This document shows positions 22,777 to 35,600 of a stretch of 64,000 bases of DNA, piece by piece (the stretch's first letter is position 1; every line of letters starts with the position of its first letter). The DNA lies in assembly GCA_026214975.1 (NCBI GenBank), contig CM047813.1:36427871-36491870 (forward strand), read 5' to 3'. The notes beneath the pieces were generated by a model, which was not told where the DNA came from, made no database searches, and saw only the letters and a program-made list of their open reading frames with translations. The stretch comes from Gentiana macrophylla (lineage: Eukaryota; Streptophyta; Magnoliopsida; Gentianales; Gentianaceae). The position numbers were made by a program, and so were the translations under genes.

Positions 22777-23056
22777 AGAGAGTTGTTTGTTGGTGTTATT
22801 TAAATTTTAATAAGTTAAGTTAAAATTAAGTTTGGAGTTAATTTAGTTAAGTTAAGTTTTTCTTTTTAAGTTTATAATATTGTATCTTGTTTAATATATA
22901 TGTCTTAGATTTTTAAGTTGTTTGTTTTTTATTTAATGATTTAATTAAGTATACGCTAAAATAAAATCAGAAAAATGACGTTAATAGATAATTTTAATTT
23001 TATTTTCGAACCTACTTCTTTACTACTTATTGAACATCGGGACGATGCCACTTCGT

Positions 23057-23068
23057 AAGTGGGGAGTA
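23057..23068 (+). other. Second polypurine-tract-like sequence in element C
   Basis: AAGTGGGGAGTA is identical to the 12 bases at the 3' polypurine tract (24480-24491). Element F carries AAGTGGGGAGT in the matching place. Confidence 0.45.
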
Positions 23069-23732
23069 GAGTTAGGTTAGAAAATTCATTAAAATTTTCG
23101 GGAAAAAAAAAAAAAAATATTTTATATTATATGTCTAATTTAGATTTTAATGAGATTTTAAGTTTATATAATTGAGTAATTAATAGTAGATATTGTTTTT
23201 ATAAAATTATATAAGTATGTTGATATTTATAAGTAAAATTTTTAGAATCATTGTCAATATGAATTATGAGTTTGGAATTGGATTAAGTTTATTGATTTTG
23301 GCACCACAAAAATATAACTATAGCCAAATAACCTACCTCAAATTTGATTAGAGTGATCAAGACCTCACTCGAAATTGTCAATTGTGATTAAATAACCGAG
23401 CTTTAGCTATTTTGGTCTACATTTCCTTGAAATACCGCAAGTTTATACGTACTTATAAAAAGAGATGGAGACATAAAAGCTAAATTTTGGTATATCTTTG
23501 AGATTGGAAAGATTAGATAAGTAGTAGTATATTCGATCTTACCTCATGACACTTGCAACATAGCCGATTTTGGTAATAAGTTCGGATATATTAATATTCT
23601 ATAAAAGAATTAAGAACGAAGCACCATATTTACACGTAATTAATCAAATATCGTGATCTTCCTTATCTCGTGATTAACAACTTAAAAATAAAAATAACAA
23701 ATCGGTTGTAGCTACCAATGATTGGAGTGAGT

Positions 23733-23832
23733 AGGGTATTATCACGAAATGTCCTATATCACTATGAGGTAATTAAGCTCCCGATTGCCTGATGATAAGT
23801 AGTCCAGCTAGGGTATTATCACGAAATGTCCT
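23733..23832 (+). ncRNA. Duplicated conserved RNA hairpin in element C 3' region
   Basis: Two identical 23-nt hairpins (23733-23755 and 23810-23832) have arms AGGGTATT and AATGTCCT around the loop ATCACGA. All eight pairs form in RNA if two G-U pairs are allowed. Element F has the same pair with compensatory changes. No gene is encoded; a cis-acting role in the element RNA is my inference. Confidence 0.45.
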
Positions 23833-24024
23833 ATTGCTTTGGGAATGAAGGCACAAGATAAAATGAAAGAGGAAAAGTTGAATCATAAGATCTCGTGAAT
23901 TATTACAAGTTTAAGGAAACCGACTTGTAATTTTCGATCGAAAGAGTAGTACTCCGATCAATCTTGATGAAGCAATGCCAGTAAGTTTGATTTTCTACAC
24001 ACACTCACGCTTTTAAGTTCTTAA

Positions 24025-24059
<35 letters not shown>

Positions 24060-24479
24060 AGAAGAAGAAGAAGATGCTATTAAATCGAGATTATGTTTTT
24101 TTTTCAAAAATATAAAGATGTGAGATGCATTTACTTGCATCTTTCTTTTTTTGATTTTTTCCGATTAACCAACATCTTGAACCTAAACTTTATAAGCCAT
24201 TTTTGTCAACTACTCTGACCGAGTTTCGATTCCGCACTTCATAATAGTTGCGATTAAAAATAATTCAAAATTTTATTTATACTTCTTAAGTATTACATAT
24301 ATAATTTTATCTAAATAATATTTAATGCTTAAGTTATTTCGATTATATACTCTTTCTGCCTTCTTAAGATTTTAAATTAAGATAGATAATATATTTATAA
24401 TATTGACAATATAAATTATAATCAAAAATTATATTATCTTTTATTATCAGCTATTTTTGCTCTATGACGATCAAAAGCT

Positions 24480-24494
24480 AAGTGGGGAGTAATT
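24480..24494 (+). other. Polypurine tract of element C
   Basis: AAGTGGGGAGTAATT directly precedes the 3' LTR. This would prime plus-strand synthesis. Confidence 0.75.
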
Positions 24495-26668
24495 TGATGT
24501 ATTATTTTTATATGATTAAATATACGTTATATTATTATGTTTTATCAACGAATTCTATATAAAATATATGAAATTATGATATAAAATGTTAATCTTTATA
24601 ATTTAGAGTATTTAGTAGTAATAATAATAAAAGTTGTAATTTTGTACCGATTTAAGTAAATCGAGTTAATATGTCCGATTTATGTGATTATTTGTGGTAT
24701 TTTATTGCAGATTTATAAACCAAGACCCCGAGAATCGACATATTGAAGTTTAATCATATCTCTGGAATGATTTAGAGAGTGCCACAAGTTTAAATGGTCA
24801 ATTGAAAAGCTTAAGTGGATAAGTGGCCAACCAATCTGGATAAGTAATAATAGAAAAATATCTTCGACAAACGAATGGCTCATCAAAATGATATTTTCAG
24901 AAAAGTGCTCTTCACAAAAGTTGTAGATTTTACCAAGAGCTTTCCAATGCAATTTAAATTATGAAGATTGAGGTCTACAACTTAAACAAAGATCAAGTGG
25001 CTAATCGATTTGGATTAATAAAAATCCCGTAAAAGCTTCAAGGAACACGAGGTTATCAAGAAAGCGTTATCTGGAGAAGAGTCCTTCATGAAAGTTGTAG
25101 AGTTTCTCGAGATCTTAATTTTGGCATTTCGTTTGCAATTTTGGAGATCCGAACTCGAGATATGAATTTTAGAAGTTTAATAATTATATATAAAAATAAA
25201 TATCTCCAACGCATATGCTTGAGTGATCAAGTTAGTGGGGATCATCATTAGTCCGACCGAGCCGGCCTAATACCGGACCGGTCCGGCCTTGAGACCTTTG
25301 CCTATATAAAGCAAAGATTTGCAATCGATGGAAGGGTACCAAATATATATACACAATATCATATATATATTCTCCTCTCTTCTCTTTTCTTTTTTAATTT
25401 TTAGTAGTAGTTGTAAATAAGGCGCTTACGCCGTAATAATGTAGTATCGTTATAATGCTCGGGAAAGTCTCGGAAGTCGGTTTTGCTAAAGAAGTTGTAA
25501 TGTCCGGAAAATACGATTTCGAATCAACTCCGTATTCGGGTAATTTTTCTTAAGTATTTATGTTTGTTTTTATATTTTTAGTTGTTATAATGTTTTAGGC
25601 TAAATATAATACTGCCAAAACTATGTAATCGGTTTTATTTCGATCTTTTCATTAAAGAAATGTTGTTAAGTTAAAATGACTAAAATTGAGTTAATTGAAT
25701 CTTTTTCTATTTTGATCGTATTCGTATTAACATATTTAATAGATCTGAGGAATTCATAATCTAATTATGAATTGACGCCTCGTAATCAGAATATGAAATA
25801 AAAGATAGAAAAACCGGAGGGTAAAATTGGCCGTGTGAACAACGTGATAACGGAATCCGATTTCCTACCCGGGGGTAAATTTGTTTTGGGAGAAATGAAT
25901 TTTATTATAATTTGTACTCGAGATCATAATAATGTTAAATCATCAGTTTAATTGAAACTTAAACCGGAAAGTTAAATCGTCCGGCTTTGACAACCGGAGC
26001 CTTTAAAATAAAATTGACCGTTTGACGAACGGAATGACTCCTTTTTATCTAAAGGTAGATTTGTACTCGGGACCTGTTCAGATTAATTCATTTACCGTAA
26101 CAGTTGTGGACCTTGGACTGATGCAATGGACATATGACAATTTCATACGCTTTCGTGTGAGAGGAATTGTTTACCTCAGAGTGCACCGCTTCACTTACTC
26201 AATTGGACCTAAAATAAAAGGAGAGATCGAACACATTTCAATTAATCGAAAAGATCGTATAAACCAATTATATAAGTTTTGGCGCTTCTCTAAAATATCT
26301 GTTTAATATATTGGTATCTATATATTTATATCTATATATATACTTTGCAATTTATGTACATTTATATATATTTATATATCTATATATATTATATTAGAAT
26401 AACTTTCAAATTACGTATTTATTTTATGTTAATTAGAATAGTAGTGATCTGTGTTATAAAATTGCGATTTAGATCGAGTTAATAACAGCTCTTTGGTGTT
26501 TAACCACACGTAAAAGAAATTACCAAGTTCCCTGTGGATACGATACTCTGATTCACCATACTAGCACTACAATTTGACCCGGTACACTGCCGGTTAGGAT
26601 CGTTTAACCCAGGAAACGTAATGTCAGTTCTATGGCACCGTTTCCAAGGTAAGGTTTAGGCGGTATCA
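24495..26668 (+). repeat. Element C 3' LTR
   Basis: This 2,174-bp LTR is closely similar to 10251-12430, with the TATA box CTATATAAA at 25302-25310. It differs from the 5' copy mainly by one-base indels and by CAG/CTG to CGA/TCG type changes. Confidence 0.95.
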
Positions 26669-26673
26669 ATGGA

Positions 26674-28740
26674 CCAATTCAAATCACTCACATGCAAACT
26701 GTTGGTGAAAATCAAGTTCAAGTTCCAAAGCCCAAGGCTAAATGGACTAGTGATGATCGCAAGCGAAACAATCTCAACAATGTTGCTATAGAATTTATCT
26801 TCAGAACTCTCGACAACAACATGTACTTGAAGGTGAAAGACAGCATAACTGCTACGGAAATGTGGGACAAACTTTAGTTGGTTTGTGAAGGAACTGACTC
26901 AATACAGGAGAACAAAATCTCAGTTGCAAAGCAGATGTTTGAGAATTTCAAGATGAAATCTGGAGAAACCATTGACTAAATGGAGACAAGATTCAGTGCT
27001 ATCATGGATGAATTAGATCTACTCATGATTGAATGCATAAAGAAAGTAATCAATACAAGAATCTTGAAGGCCTTGCCAATGTGTTGGAAGATGAAGGTCA
27101 CTGCTATGGAAGAATCTAGAAGACTTGATCTAGAAGACTCCTTCAAAATCTTCTCAGATTTAAAAGCTTATGAATTCAGTGAAGATTTACAAGCATAGCT
27201 GCAATAATCAAAGCTATGGAAGACCCACGGCAAAGACGGCAAAGAAGATCAAATGACTCTCAAGAAACATCCATAAACAATCTTCAAGCTCGTGGATGAA
27301 ATGGAGGAACAAATGGCACTCATGATGAGTCGAATCAAAAGAATGAAGAATGGTCATCCTGTAACTCGAAGTTTATCAAGAAGACTCTGAAAAGAAAAAG
27401 ATGATGAGTATCTTTGTTTCAATCGCAAGAAACCTGGACATTATAAAGTGAATGCCCGAGGCCCGAATGCAAAGAAGACTCGACAAAGAAGTACCGCGTA
27501 AGAGCATTATTAATTTGGAGATGAGTCGACTACTGAAGGTGGGTACAGAAAGATTATCTTATGACATAGCCTTAATGGCACACGTGGAAGATTCCAATGA
27601 GGTATGTGAATCAAATTCTAAATACAGCTCAGCTCAGATTTCATGCAAAATGCATGTTCTTCAACAGCCGATTCCAATCCAAAGAACTCAGAATTAGAAG
27701 AAACTGTCGACGAATTGATGAGTCAGCTTGTCACCATACAAGCTGGTTATGAATCAGTCAAAGCTGAGAAAGAAGCTCTAATTCTAGAAGTCAAAAGATT
27801 GAATGATGAACTGAACACGTAAAGACTAAGCGAATCGATAAAGGAAAGAATCGATGTCGATCTCTTCATCGACGAGCAAGCAAAGAATCTTTTGCTCAAT
27901 CTAGTTCAGCTACTGGATTCAAATCAGGCAAGCCATATGGAGATAGAACTGGCTTAGGATTTGATACACAGCAAACTTCGAAGGGAGGAATGAGTAAGGT
28001 AACTGAACCTAATACCAAGACTGGTGTTGAGTTTGTAGCTGAACAATGTCCTCAAACTAAGAAGCATGCTGAACCAGTGAAACAAGTTCAATGTGAATCA
28101 GATCAGTCTCAGCGTCAGTTTTCAAAGAAATCAGCTGTAAACAACAACAGGGTCAACCAAAAGGGTAAACCAGCTGTACATCATGAAAATCGAAAAGGTA
28201 GATCAACTGCTAAATCTACTAAAGCTGATCAGGCCAATAACCAGAAAAACTTCAGTCAAAGTAAACCCAAGAATATCAATTATTCAAAGATTCACAAAGT
28301 CAGGGGAAAGCAGATTATTTCCAACTGATGATGACTGGAATTTCTATGAACCTACTATTAAAATTGATAAAAGCAATCATTTCGATGATGAAACTTATCA
28401 CAAGTTTCGGTCAAAAGTCACAGAGAGGAATTACTTCACTCCTCAATTTGAAACCTCGATACCAAGGTCATCACAGGACCTCAATACAAAAGAAATGATG
28501 GTTATTATTCAAGTGTTAATAATAGAAAACATCATGGAAATCAGTTTCAGTCAAAGGATCTGAGAGATCATATAAATAAGACACAGTCCAAGCATAGATA
28601 CTATAGGAGTGTGGCTTTCATATATGAAAACAAGTGCAACAATATCCGAAGGATACCTAAAGGATATATTCCCAAGGTTGTACTGACAACTGAGCCCCAT
28701 GGACCCAAACATAGTTGGGTACATAAAAATGTTTAATTTA
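26674..28740 (+). pseudogene. Element B gag, second part with zinc knuckle
   Basis: Continues gag after element C: KWTSDDRKRNNLNNVAIEFI, ENKISVAKQMFENFKMKSGE, FSAIMDELDLL, LEDSFKIFSDLKAYEF (26692-27198), the UBN2-type Copia capsid. A knuckle-like LCFNRKKPGHYKVN follows near 27415, where the second Cys (expected C-x2-C) reads Arg. Then come a Gln/Lys-rich basic stretch (27990-28328) and linker sequence. Several in-frame stops are present. Confidence 0.75.
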
Positions 28741-28742
28741 TT

Positions 28743-28970
28743 TTGCAGGATATATGGTACTTTGACAGTGGTTGCTCAAGACACATGACAAAGAGCAAAG
28801 ACTGTCTAAGTAACTTTTTTGCCAAGGATGGACCAAAGGTTAACTTTGGAAGTAAAGAAAAACATGGATTCACCAAAGGTTATGATACCTTGATCAGAAA
28901 TGGACTTACAATCAAGAATGTATCTTATGTAGAAGGATTGCATTACAATCTACTCAAAGACCACCAATAA
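28743..28970 (+). pseudogene. Element B aspartic protease
   Basis: DIWYFDSGCSRHMTKSKDCL carries the Copia protease active site D-S-G. GPKVNFGSKEKHGFTKGY and IKNVSYVEGLHYNLL follow. The frame is short and continues in other frames toward the pre-integrase zinc domain. Confidence 0.8.
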
Positions 28971-29888
28971 TTACATGATATGGGATACAAAGTTACTTTT
29001 GATAAAGATTTTTGCGTTGTCGTCAATAAACAAAGATTTCAAGTTGTTTTAGCCGGAAGAAGAAAAGAGAATATGTATGTTGTAGACTGGACTACATCTC
29101 ATTGCGAAACTTGTTTACTTGTGCATACTAAATCGTAAATCACCGGTTATGGCACAAGAAACCGAGTCATCTAAACTTTGATGACATCAACAACCTTGTC
29201 AAGAAACAGTTAGTCATTGGACTACCGTAAATCTCATACAAGAAGGATAGCTTATGTGATGCTTGTCGCCAAGGAAAGCAAACAAAAGCTAGTTTCAAGA
29301 CCAAATCTCAAAGATTCAACAAGCGAGTCCCTGAGCTACTACATATGGACTTATTTGGACCTATTAAACCAATTAGTATTAGTGGAAAGAAGTATACATT
29401 GGTGGTGGTAGATGATTTTTCAAGATACACTTGGGTTATCTTCTTAACCAAGAAAAGTGAAACCAAGCAAAGACTTACGTAACTACTCAAAAGGCTTTAA
29501 AATCGAGAAAAGTCTATCAGCTTGTGAAGATAAGATCGAGATAAAACCGAATTCCTTAACAAAGTGATTATCGAATATTGTGAAGAAAACGGTGTTTTAC
29601 ATCAACTTGCCGCACAAAGAACACCTCAACAGAATGGTGTAGCCGAAAGAAGAAATAGAACACTCAAAGAAGCGGGAAGGACTATGATCTCAAAAGCAAA
29701 ACTCGCTGAAAAGATATTGGGTAGAAGCGATTAACATAGCTTGCTATACACACGTAATGTAGCTCATGATGAATAAAAGGCATGAGAAGACTCTTATGAA
29801 ATTTGGAATGGAAAAAGCCAAATGTTTCTTACTTTCATGCTTTTGAAAGAAAGTGTTTCATACATAATAATGGAAAAGATCAACTTCA
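28971..29888 (+). pseudogene. Element B integrase, cut off at its C-terminal side
   Basis: Pieces of pre-integrase and integrase: SLCDACRQGKQTKASFKTK-like at 29250, LLHMDLFGPIKP with the first catalytic Asp (about 29335), VVVDDFSRYTWVIFL (29402), and ERRNRTLKEA (about 29645). The sequence ends at KDQLHA, directly followed by the 3' LTR at 29889. The remaining integrase tail, reverse transcriptase, RNase H and polypurine tract are missing. Confidence 0.8.
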
Positions 29889-31699
29889 TGCTTGGAAATA
29901 AAATTTATATTTTGATGATAATTCATCATATTTATTCAAAGTGTTATCTTAACCCCATTGATGAAGTGCTGAAGCTAGCTGTTATAGTGAAAGGCTAAAA
30001 GATGTCTAGAACTGAATGTATAGATTTTACTAGAGTCTGATATTTGTATAGGTTACATCAGACAAACACTGTAATAGTTATAGTGTCGTGAAACTGAAAA
30101 TTGGAAGTCATTCAGAAAACTGGAAATCGTCAAGATAAACAAATTGACAAACTGACTCAGACTACACCAATATGGAATTGAAGAAGATAAGTTCGGTGAG
30201 GGACACAAACTCAGTTGGCTTATCTAGAAGAGTGAAGAACTGAGGGTCCAAACTCAGTTGATGAAGAACTGAGGGTCACAGACTCGGTTATAGAAGATTG
30301 AAGAACTGAGGGTTCAAACTCAATTTACATGTCGAGACTGTAAAGTTAGAATTCAGGCAAGTTTGTGGTGACCTGAACTGACTTTATAGATCTTGTATGA
30401 AGACCTAAGAGTCATAAGGACAATGAACTCTTAGATAATTTGTTTGGAAAAGGTGTACTCTGATTAAGTCAATAATAATCAGATGAAAAGCTGGAGTACT
30501 GATATTTGAAGAAGAGTAAAATCTCAGTCAATGCTCCAAGTCAGTCAAGAAACTGACAAATGACAAACTCAGTATAAAACTGATCAGGGAACTCAGCTTT
30601 ATAAGTCAGTCATCCACCAAACTAATAGTACAGCCGAACGTTGTAAATGAAGCAATGTTGATAAAATACTGACACATCAGAACTATCATAAAATATAGCC
30701 GTTACAAGATAGACGTTGATACAATTCAAATTCAAGCCAGATGAACGTTGGACACTACACTATAAATAGAGGACTTTGCACCAAGGATCAACAACCAAGA
30801 TTAACAAAAGAACACAAAAGGATAGAACACTATCTAGATACAAGCATTTTTGTGTGCACTAGTCTCATTCATTTGAATTGTTATCATCTCTGAGCTAACA
30901 TGATCATATCTAGAAATCTTCCAAGTGTTCAAGCTACATAAGATTTATCAAGAATCATACACTTAGAAGAACCACAAACGAGAATCAATTTATTGATTCT
31001 CAACCCAACTTTGATTCTTAATCAAAGGTTCGGATCGTGAAGCAAACCGGGAAGGTTTTGTCAAGGACAATTGTCACAAAGATCGGGTAGATGTGTGTGT
31101 GTGTGGTAGCTGGTGAAGAGGCATACGCAACCCTTCAAGGATCAGTGTTCAAGCAATTGAAGAGCAGCCATTCTACCTGTTCTACAACTGTTTAGATAGT
31201 GAAGCTAGGATTAGCCAAGTACTATTGTTTAGGACTTTTTGTAATAGCTCACTTCAAGAAGTTCTAGTGGAATTTTCCTCCTACACCACAGGGGAAGAGA
31301 GGATCGACAGGATTACACCAATCGGAACCTCTATAACTCTTATTTCATTTACTTTACGCATTTACATTACACACTTATTTATTTATTACAAAGATTTATA
31401 CTGTTTACACAAAGATATCTTGAATCGATTGTTACACAACTCACAGCTCACAAACTGACATCCATCAGAATTCAGTTTAGCACACTCAGCTTTTGCATAG
31501 AATAACAAGATCAAGAAAAAGGCTAGAATTATATCCGCTGCCGGTTGACTCAGTTTTGCTTAAGTCAGTTGGACTTAAACTCAGCTCAGTCAGCTTAACT
31601 CCACACAAGTTATAACCTTAATCTGTTTAAAATCCAGTTTTTAGGGACAAGTTTATTCACCCCCCCTAAACTTGTGTTAGCCTTTCCAAGGGACCAACA
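29889..31699 (+). repeat. Element B 3' LTR
   Basis: This LTR is 1,811 bp and ends GGGACCAACA. Its first bases read TGCTTGGAAAT against TGTTGGAAAT in the 5' LTR, so the junction with integrase has replaced the exact terminus. TATA box at 30761-30768. Confidence 0.9.
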
Positions 31700-31704
31700 G
31701 CTAT

Positions 31705-33189
31705 TATTATCTTGATCTAAGTCGCAGTTTTAATAATAAAGTAATGGTTTCACGTCAGTAATAAAATTTACGATTAATGATAAAGGTACTAATCAAGGCA
31801 ATTTCATTGAATGACAATCTCTTTTAGCTCCATGGATGTGATCAATCGATCTATTAAAGGTGTCCAATTGTGTGAAACGGTGTACTCCTATTCTAACAAT
31901 TTACCCTCATACGATTGTACGGAATTGTTCTATGCCTCCTCATTGGTTTAAGAACCTTAAACCTAATGATTCGACATGATAAATTCGCGAGTACAAAAAG
32001 TCATTCCCCGGATAAGAAATTGAACTCCGATAAAGGTCAACTTTACCTTCCCGTTTTTCTACATCGTTCTCACACTTAATATCTCCGTTCGGTATCAATT
32101 AAGTGTGTGTGTGTGTGTGTCAATAGTGGTTAATTACTCCAACACAAACTAGCAATCAAAATAAGTAGAAAAAGCTTCAACACCATTGAAAATAAAACAT
32201 ACATTACCACAATCATCATCCGATTAACCAAAAGAGATTAAATAGTTCAATTACATGCCTTGGCTAGTTATAAGTCTAGGCACTCATTACTACAAATACT
32301 AACATATTTAATTTAGCATTCATGGTAATCAGAATAACAAAACAAAATAACACTAGAATGTTACGTTACCGATCACAACCGATGAGTTGCAATGGTAAGT
32401 TTGCTTTCTTCTCCGGTGATCATCAATGGAGTTTGCACCAAAATATTAAGTTGAGCTTCTCCCAATCAATTATCCCAAGAGATGAAACAAGTATTCTAGG
32501 ATTATATTTGAAATGAAATTAGTTAGCTAAGTGGAACTAAAAATATTGGTTCTAGTAGCCATGAAAATATGTTGCCTTCAAGATAAATATGCCGAGCTTC
32601 TTTCTCTTTTTTTTCCTCCCCCGTCTCTGAATGTGAATAGTGCCTTATATAGAGAGTGGGTCTATTCCCGGTCTACGCAGGATGATTCACGGTCTGCGCC
32701 GGACCAACTACCTGTCAGTGTCAATAATGCTGATCTTTGACAAATCTTTGGGGATTCCGGTTTACGCCGGGATTCGTCCGGCCTATGTCGGCATCTTTAT
32801 GTTAGGTCCAATAATGCTTAATAAATGCTCGATCTAGCTGAATCTTTGACATCCGGCGTAAGCCGGGTTTCCACGGTTTGAGCCGTATCTTTGAGACCCA
32901 TGTACGAAAGTTTGATAATAATAATTTTGATAATTATAATTCCGATCCCTCGGGCTTTACGTCACGATCCTAAGGCTTTTTACCGTGTGATATCTGTAAC
33001 AAAACAAAACGAGAAAACCACGGGTAATTCTGATAACAAAATAAGCCTCAAAATAATTCAAAATAGTGAGATTTAATTATATCTACTATATACAAACATA
33101 GACCAAATTACCATAATGTTTATTATAATTGATACGAAAATGTCGCTAAAAACATAAGAAACGGGAATAAAATACATCGAAATATATCA
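31705..33189 (-). mobile_element. Element A 5' LTR, outer part
   Basis: Continues the LTR from 8173 after element B and the GCTAT duplication. It has a (GT)9 run at 32103-32120 and the promoter region at 32643-32886. On the minus strand the outer end reads TGATATATTTCGATG; the following TCTGG (33190-33194) would be the target-site copy. Confidence 0.75.
32645..32886 (-). promoter_or_regulatory. Element A LTR promoter: TATA box and six paired CG-rich modules
   Basis: On the minus strand TATATAA occupies 32645-32651. Modules of the form NCGG-N6-NCGN lie at 32668, 32689, 32757, 32778, 32853 and 32873 (for example CCGG-N6-CCGG at 32757-32770 and 32853-32866). The three pairs are spaced 21, 21 and 20 bp. 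Exactly 16 nt separate the nearest module from the TATA box. Confidence 0.55.
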
Positions 33190-34909
33190 TCTGGTTGACA
33201 TACATCACTAGGCCAGTCATGAATCTTCATAAATCAAAATTCCAGTAGAGATTAGAAGCCTAGAGCTAAAGATTGAAGGCTGAGGGATCAGACTCAGTGT
33301 TGAAGACTAAAGATTTGAAGCTGAGGTTTCAGACTCGGATGAAAAGATGTAACATCGAAATTATAAAGTTATCATCTAGTAAATCCGTGATGTCTTGAAA
33401 AAACATAATAAGTCTTTTTATGAAGGCTTGAAGTTAAGTAAATGTTAGAAACTTCAAGTATATGCTTAAACGTGGTGTACTCTAATCTCACAATAAATAT
33501 CAAAGAGATTCAGACAATTATTCAGAAGAGATTGAATCAAGATTCAGAAGAGAAGACAAGTTTAGCCGAGAAGACAATTCAAACGAAAAGACCAAATTCA
33601 GCTGAGCAGAGTAAGACTTAAAGAAATTCAGCAATAAAGGATATTAAGATGAGATGGATCAGGTTCAAAGCTGAAAATTACAATGACTCGACAAATATCT
33701 TTGTCATTTGTTTGAAAGATATTATTCAAGATAAGAATGATTTTGGAGCGTATGATCAAGTTAAAATCAATGGACAAGCTTGAATTTTGGAGGACAAAAT
33801 CAGGGACCATAATTTTAGGAAATTCGATTGAATGACTGTCTGCCTTTGTCAGAAGGACATTGTACGCTACACAAAATCAATCAAAACGGATTTTCAGGAA
33901 ATTTCATAGAATAATCATGAATTATCCACAAAAAAAAAACAAAAAACGGCTAATAATTCAAACGGGCGAAATTTGAACTTGAACGTTGGGACTTCAGCAC
34001 TATAAAACGAGGACTTGAAAGTTAGCAAAATTAGAAGAATTTCGAGAATTATCAAGCAAGTTGTTACTCTATTGAAATCTCAACTCTCCGAAAACTTGAA
34101 ATTTCCTAAGGCGTTCAAAGATATATCCAAATAATCAAGTGCAGCAACATTCAAGCTTCAAAGACTCAATCCATAAGCAACACTTGAATCTAAGATGAAA
34201 TCATTCAAAGTTATACGCAGATAAAGCTCAAGAATCTAAGGATTCAAAACACAACACTTGGTAGTCACAAAGTTCGTGAATCTGTGAAACAGCCAAGAAG
34301 TTGTGAAACATAGAAGATCAGGGAAGCACTTGAATGTGCGAAGGAATGAAGCAGTTGAATCACGGCATTTGAGAAAGATCTGAGTTTGTGGTGAAGCTGT
34401 TGAAGAAGTCTAACTTTCAAGGAACATCAGAGCTATTTCAGTGAAGTAGTTGAGTCAAGTTGTTAGGGACTAATAGTTCAAATTGTGAAGCTGGGGGTTT
34501 CAGTAAGGGACAAACAACCACTTTTGTAATGGTGTAGAAAGAATATTAATGAATTCTCCCAACATCACAGAAGAATAGTGGACTAAGAGATTACATCACG
34601 GTGAACCACTATAATCTTGAGCTCTTTACATCATGCATTTTACTTTCCTGCACATTACTTTTTAGCAGAAATACTTCCAGCTGAGTAGTATAAGTCATCT
34701 AATATGCATAACACTTAATCACTTAAATGAAGTTGAATACCAATAATTTAAAAGGCTTTATATCCACTGCATTTAACTCTACTAAATTCAGTTAATCTGT
34801 TTTCAGCTTAGTAAAAAGTTTTAAAGTTAACAAGTTCATTCACCCTCTCCCTCTCCCTCTCCCCCTCCCCGTCTCTAAACTTGTTTCAAGTCTTTCCATA
34901 GGACCGACC
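33190..34909 (+). mobile_element. Copia LTR remnant J
   Basis: The layout parallels the LTR of element B. It shares CTGAGGGATCAGACTCAG words, a GGACATT-type leader, the ending TAAACTTGTTTCAAGTCTTTCCATAGG against the B ending, and a pyrimidine-rich CCCTCTCCCTCTCC tract at 34843-34870. Its 5' part is missing, because element A is inserted here. No primer site follows, so it may be a solo LTR. Confidence 0.6.
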
Positions 34910-35600
34910 CATACTAATTAACGGTTAGTATAATAATTCAATGATTTATTCATGGTACTCATTAAATTGAATTTCCTGATGGGTGAAGATCAATCCTGAA
35001 CTTTAAGAGTAAAATTTCCTGATGGGTGATTCCATCGGTTTAGGGTATGTAAAAAATCCATAGACAAGCTTTAAATACGAAAAAAAATTACATAGACTAG
35101 AAGACATCACTATGATTATCGTTCATTTTCTTTTCCGGTGTGTATGCGGTAGTATCCGGAGAATATGGTAACAGGAGATGAAAATTGTTGATGATAGAGT
35201 TCAACATGATGTAATTGAGTAAAAGTATGTATGATCGATCCCTGGTTTATTTCTTCGTCATATAATATGGTTACTCGAATGTTGTGGATTCTAACAGAAA
35301 TAAAAAACGCATTGTTAACACCACCTTGTCGGCTTCTGCTTAATAATGTGCTTTTACCGGCTGATTAGCGCTAAATGAGTCATAAATGGTCCGGTCATTA
35401 ATCTTGGAAACTTCCGTCATCGTTTGATGCAAAAGGCTTTGCCTTAGGAGTTGACAGATCTTTTATGCTCACACTTATACAAAAATGGAAGTTCACATAA
35501 TTTACTGAGATGTGGAATATCACATTTTATTTCTTGTAATTTTAATGGTATTCAAGAGACGGGGTTCTTTCGATTGACATAGATTGTTGTGTCCTATTAC

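Larger units (their letters stand above)
22777..24479 (+). other. 3' non-coding region of element C
   Basis: No ORF of note. It holds a second polypurine-like tract at 23057-23068, two copies of a hairpin (23733-23755, 23810-23832), a run of 30 A at 24028-24057 followed by GAA repeats, and long AT-rich stretches. The hairpin region is alignable with 56540-56700 of element F. Confidence 0.6.
10251..26668 (+). mobile_element. Element C: full-length Athila-type Ty3 retrotransposon
   Basis: LTRs at 10251-12430 and 24495-26668 both begin TGATGTATTA and end in CGGTATCA. ATGGA at 10246-10250 and 26669-26673 is a perfect 5-bp target duplication inside element B gag. Between the LTRs are a tRNA-Asp primer site, gag, protease, RT, RNase H, integrase, a long spacer, two accessory ORFs, a long 3' non-coding region and a polypurine tract. 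All coding regions are crowded with single-base indels although the two LTRs are highly similar, which is unusual for a young insertion and may partly be consensus error. Confidence 0.95.
8174..31699 (+). mobile_element. Element B: Copia retrotransposon without RT and RNase H, host of element C
   Basis: Two LTRs (8174-9990 and 29889-31699), an initiator-Met primer site, gag, protease and integrase are visible on the plus strand. Flanking GCTAT at 8169-8173 and 31700-31704 is a perfect 5-bp target duplication. The internal region stops within integrase and meets the 3' LTR directly, so reverse transcriptase, RNase H and polypurine tract are absent. Element C sits in gag. Domain order protease-integrase is Copia; motifs resemble the Sirevirus-like lineage, which I hold only weakly. 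Confidence 0.85.
1..33189 (-). mobile_element. Element A: Athila-type Ty3 retrotransposon, minus strand, interrupted, 3' LTR outside window
   Basis: Read on the minus strand, this element runs 5' LTR (33189 down to 31705 and 8173 down to 8044), tRNA-Asp primer site, gag, protease, reverse transcriptase, RNase H, integrase, then a long spacer and an accessory ORF. This order and primer are typical of the Athila/Tat branch of Ty3 elements. It is split by element B in the 5' LTR and by solo LTR H in the accessory ORF. An internal deletion joins RNase H to integrase, and several frameshifts are present, so it cannot be autonomous. The 3' LTR would lie left of base 1. The outer 5' LTR end at 33189 is inferred from a terminal TGATAT on the minus strand. 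Confidence 0.85.

Noticed and set aside
27990..28563. Overlapping basic open frames in element B taken as separate genes
   Set aside because: They are frameshifted parts of the Copia gag C-terminal region between the knuckle and protease.
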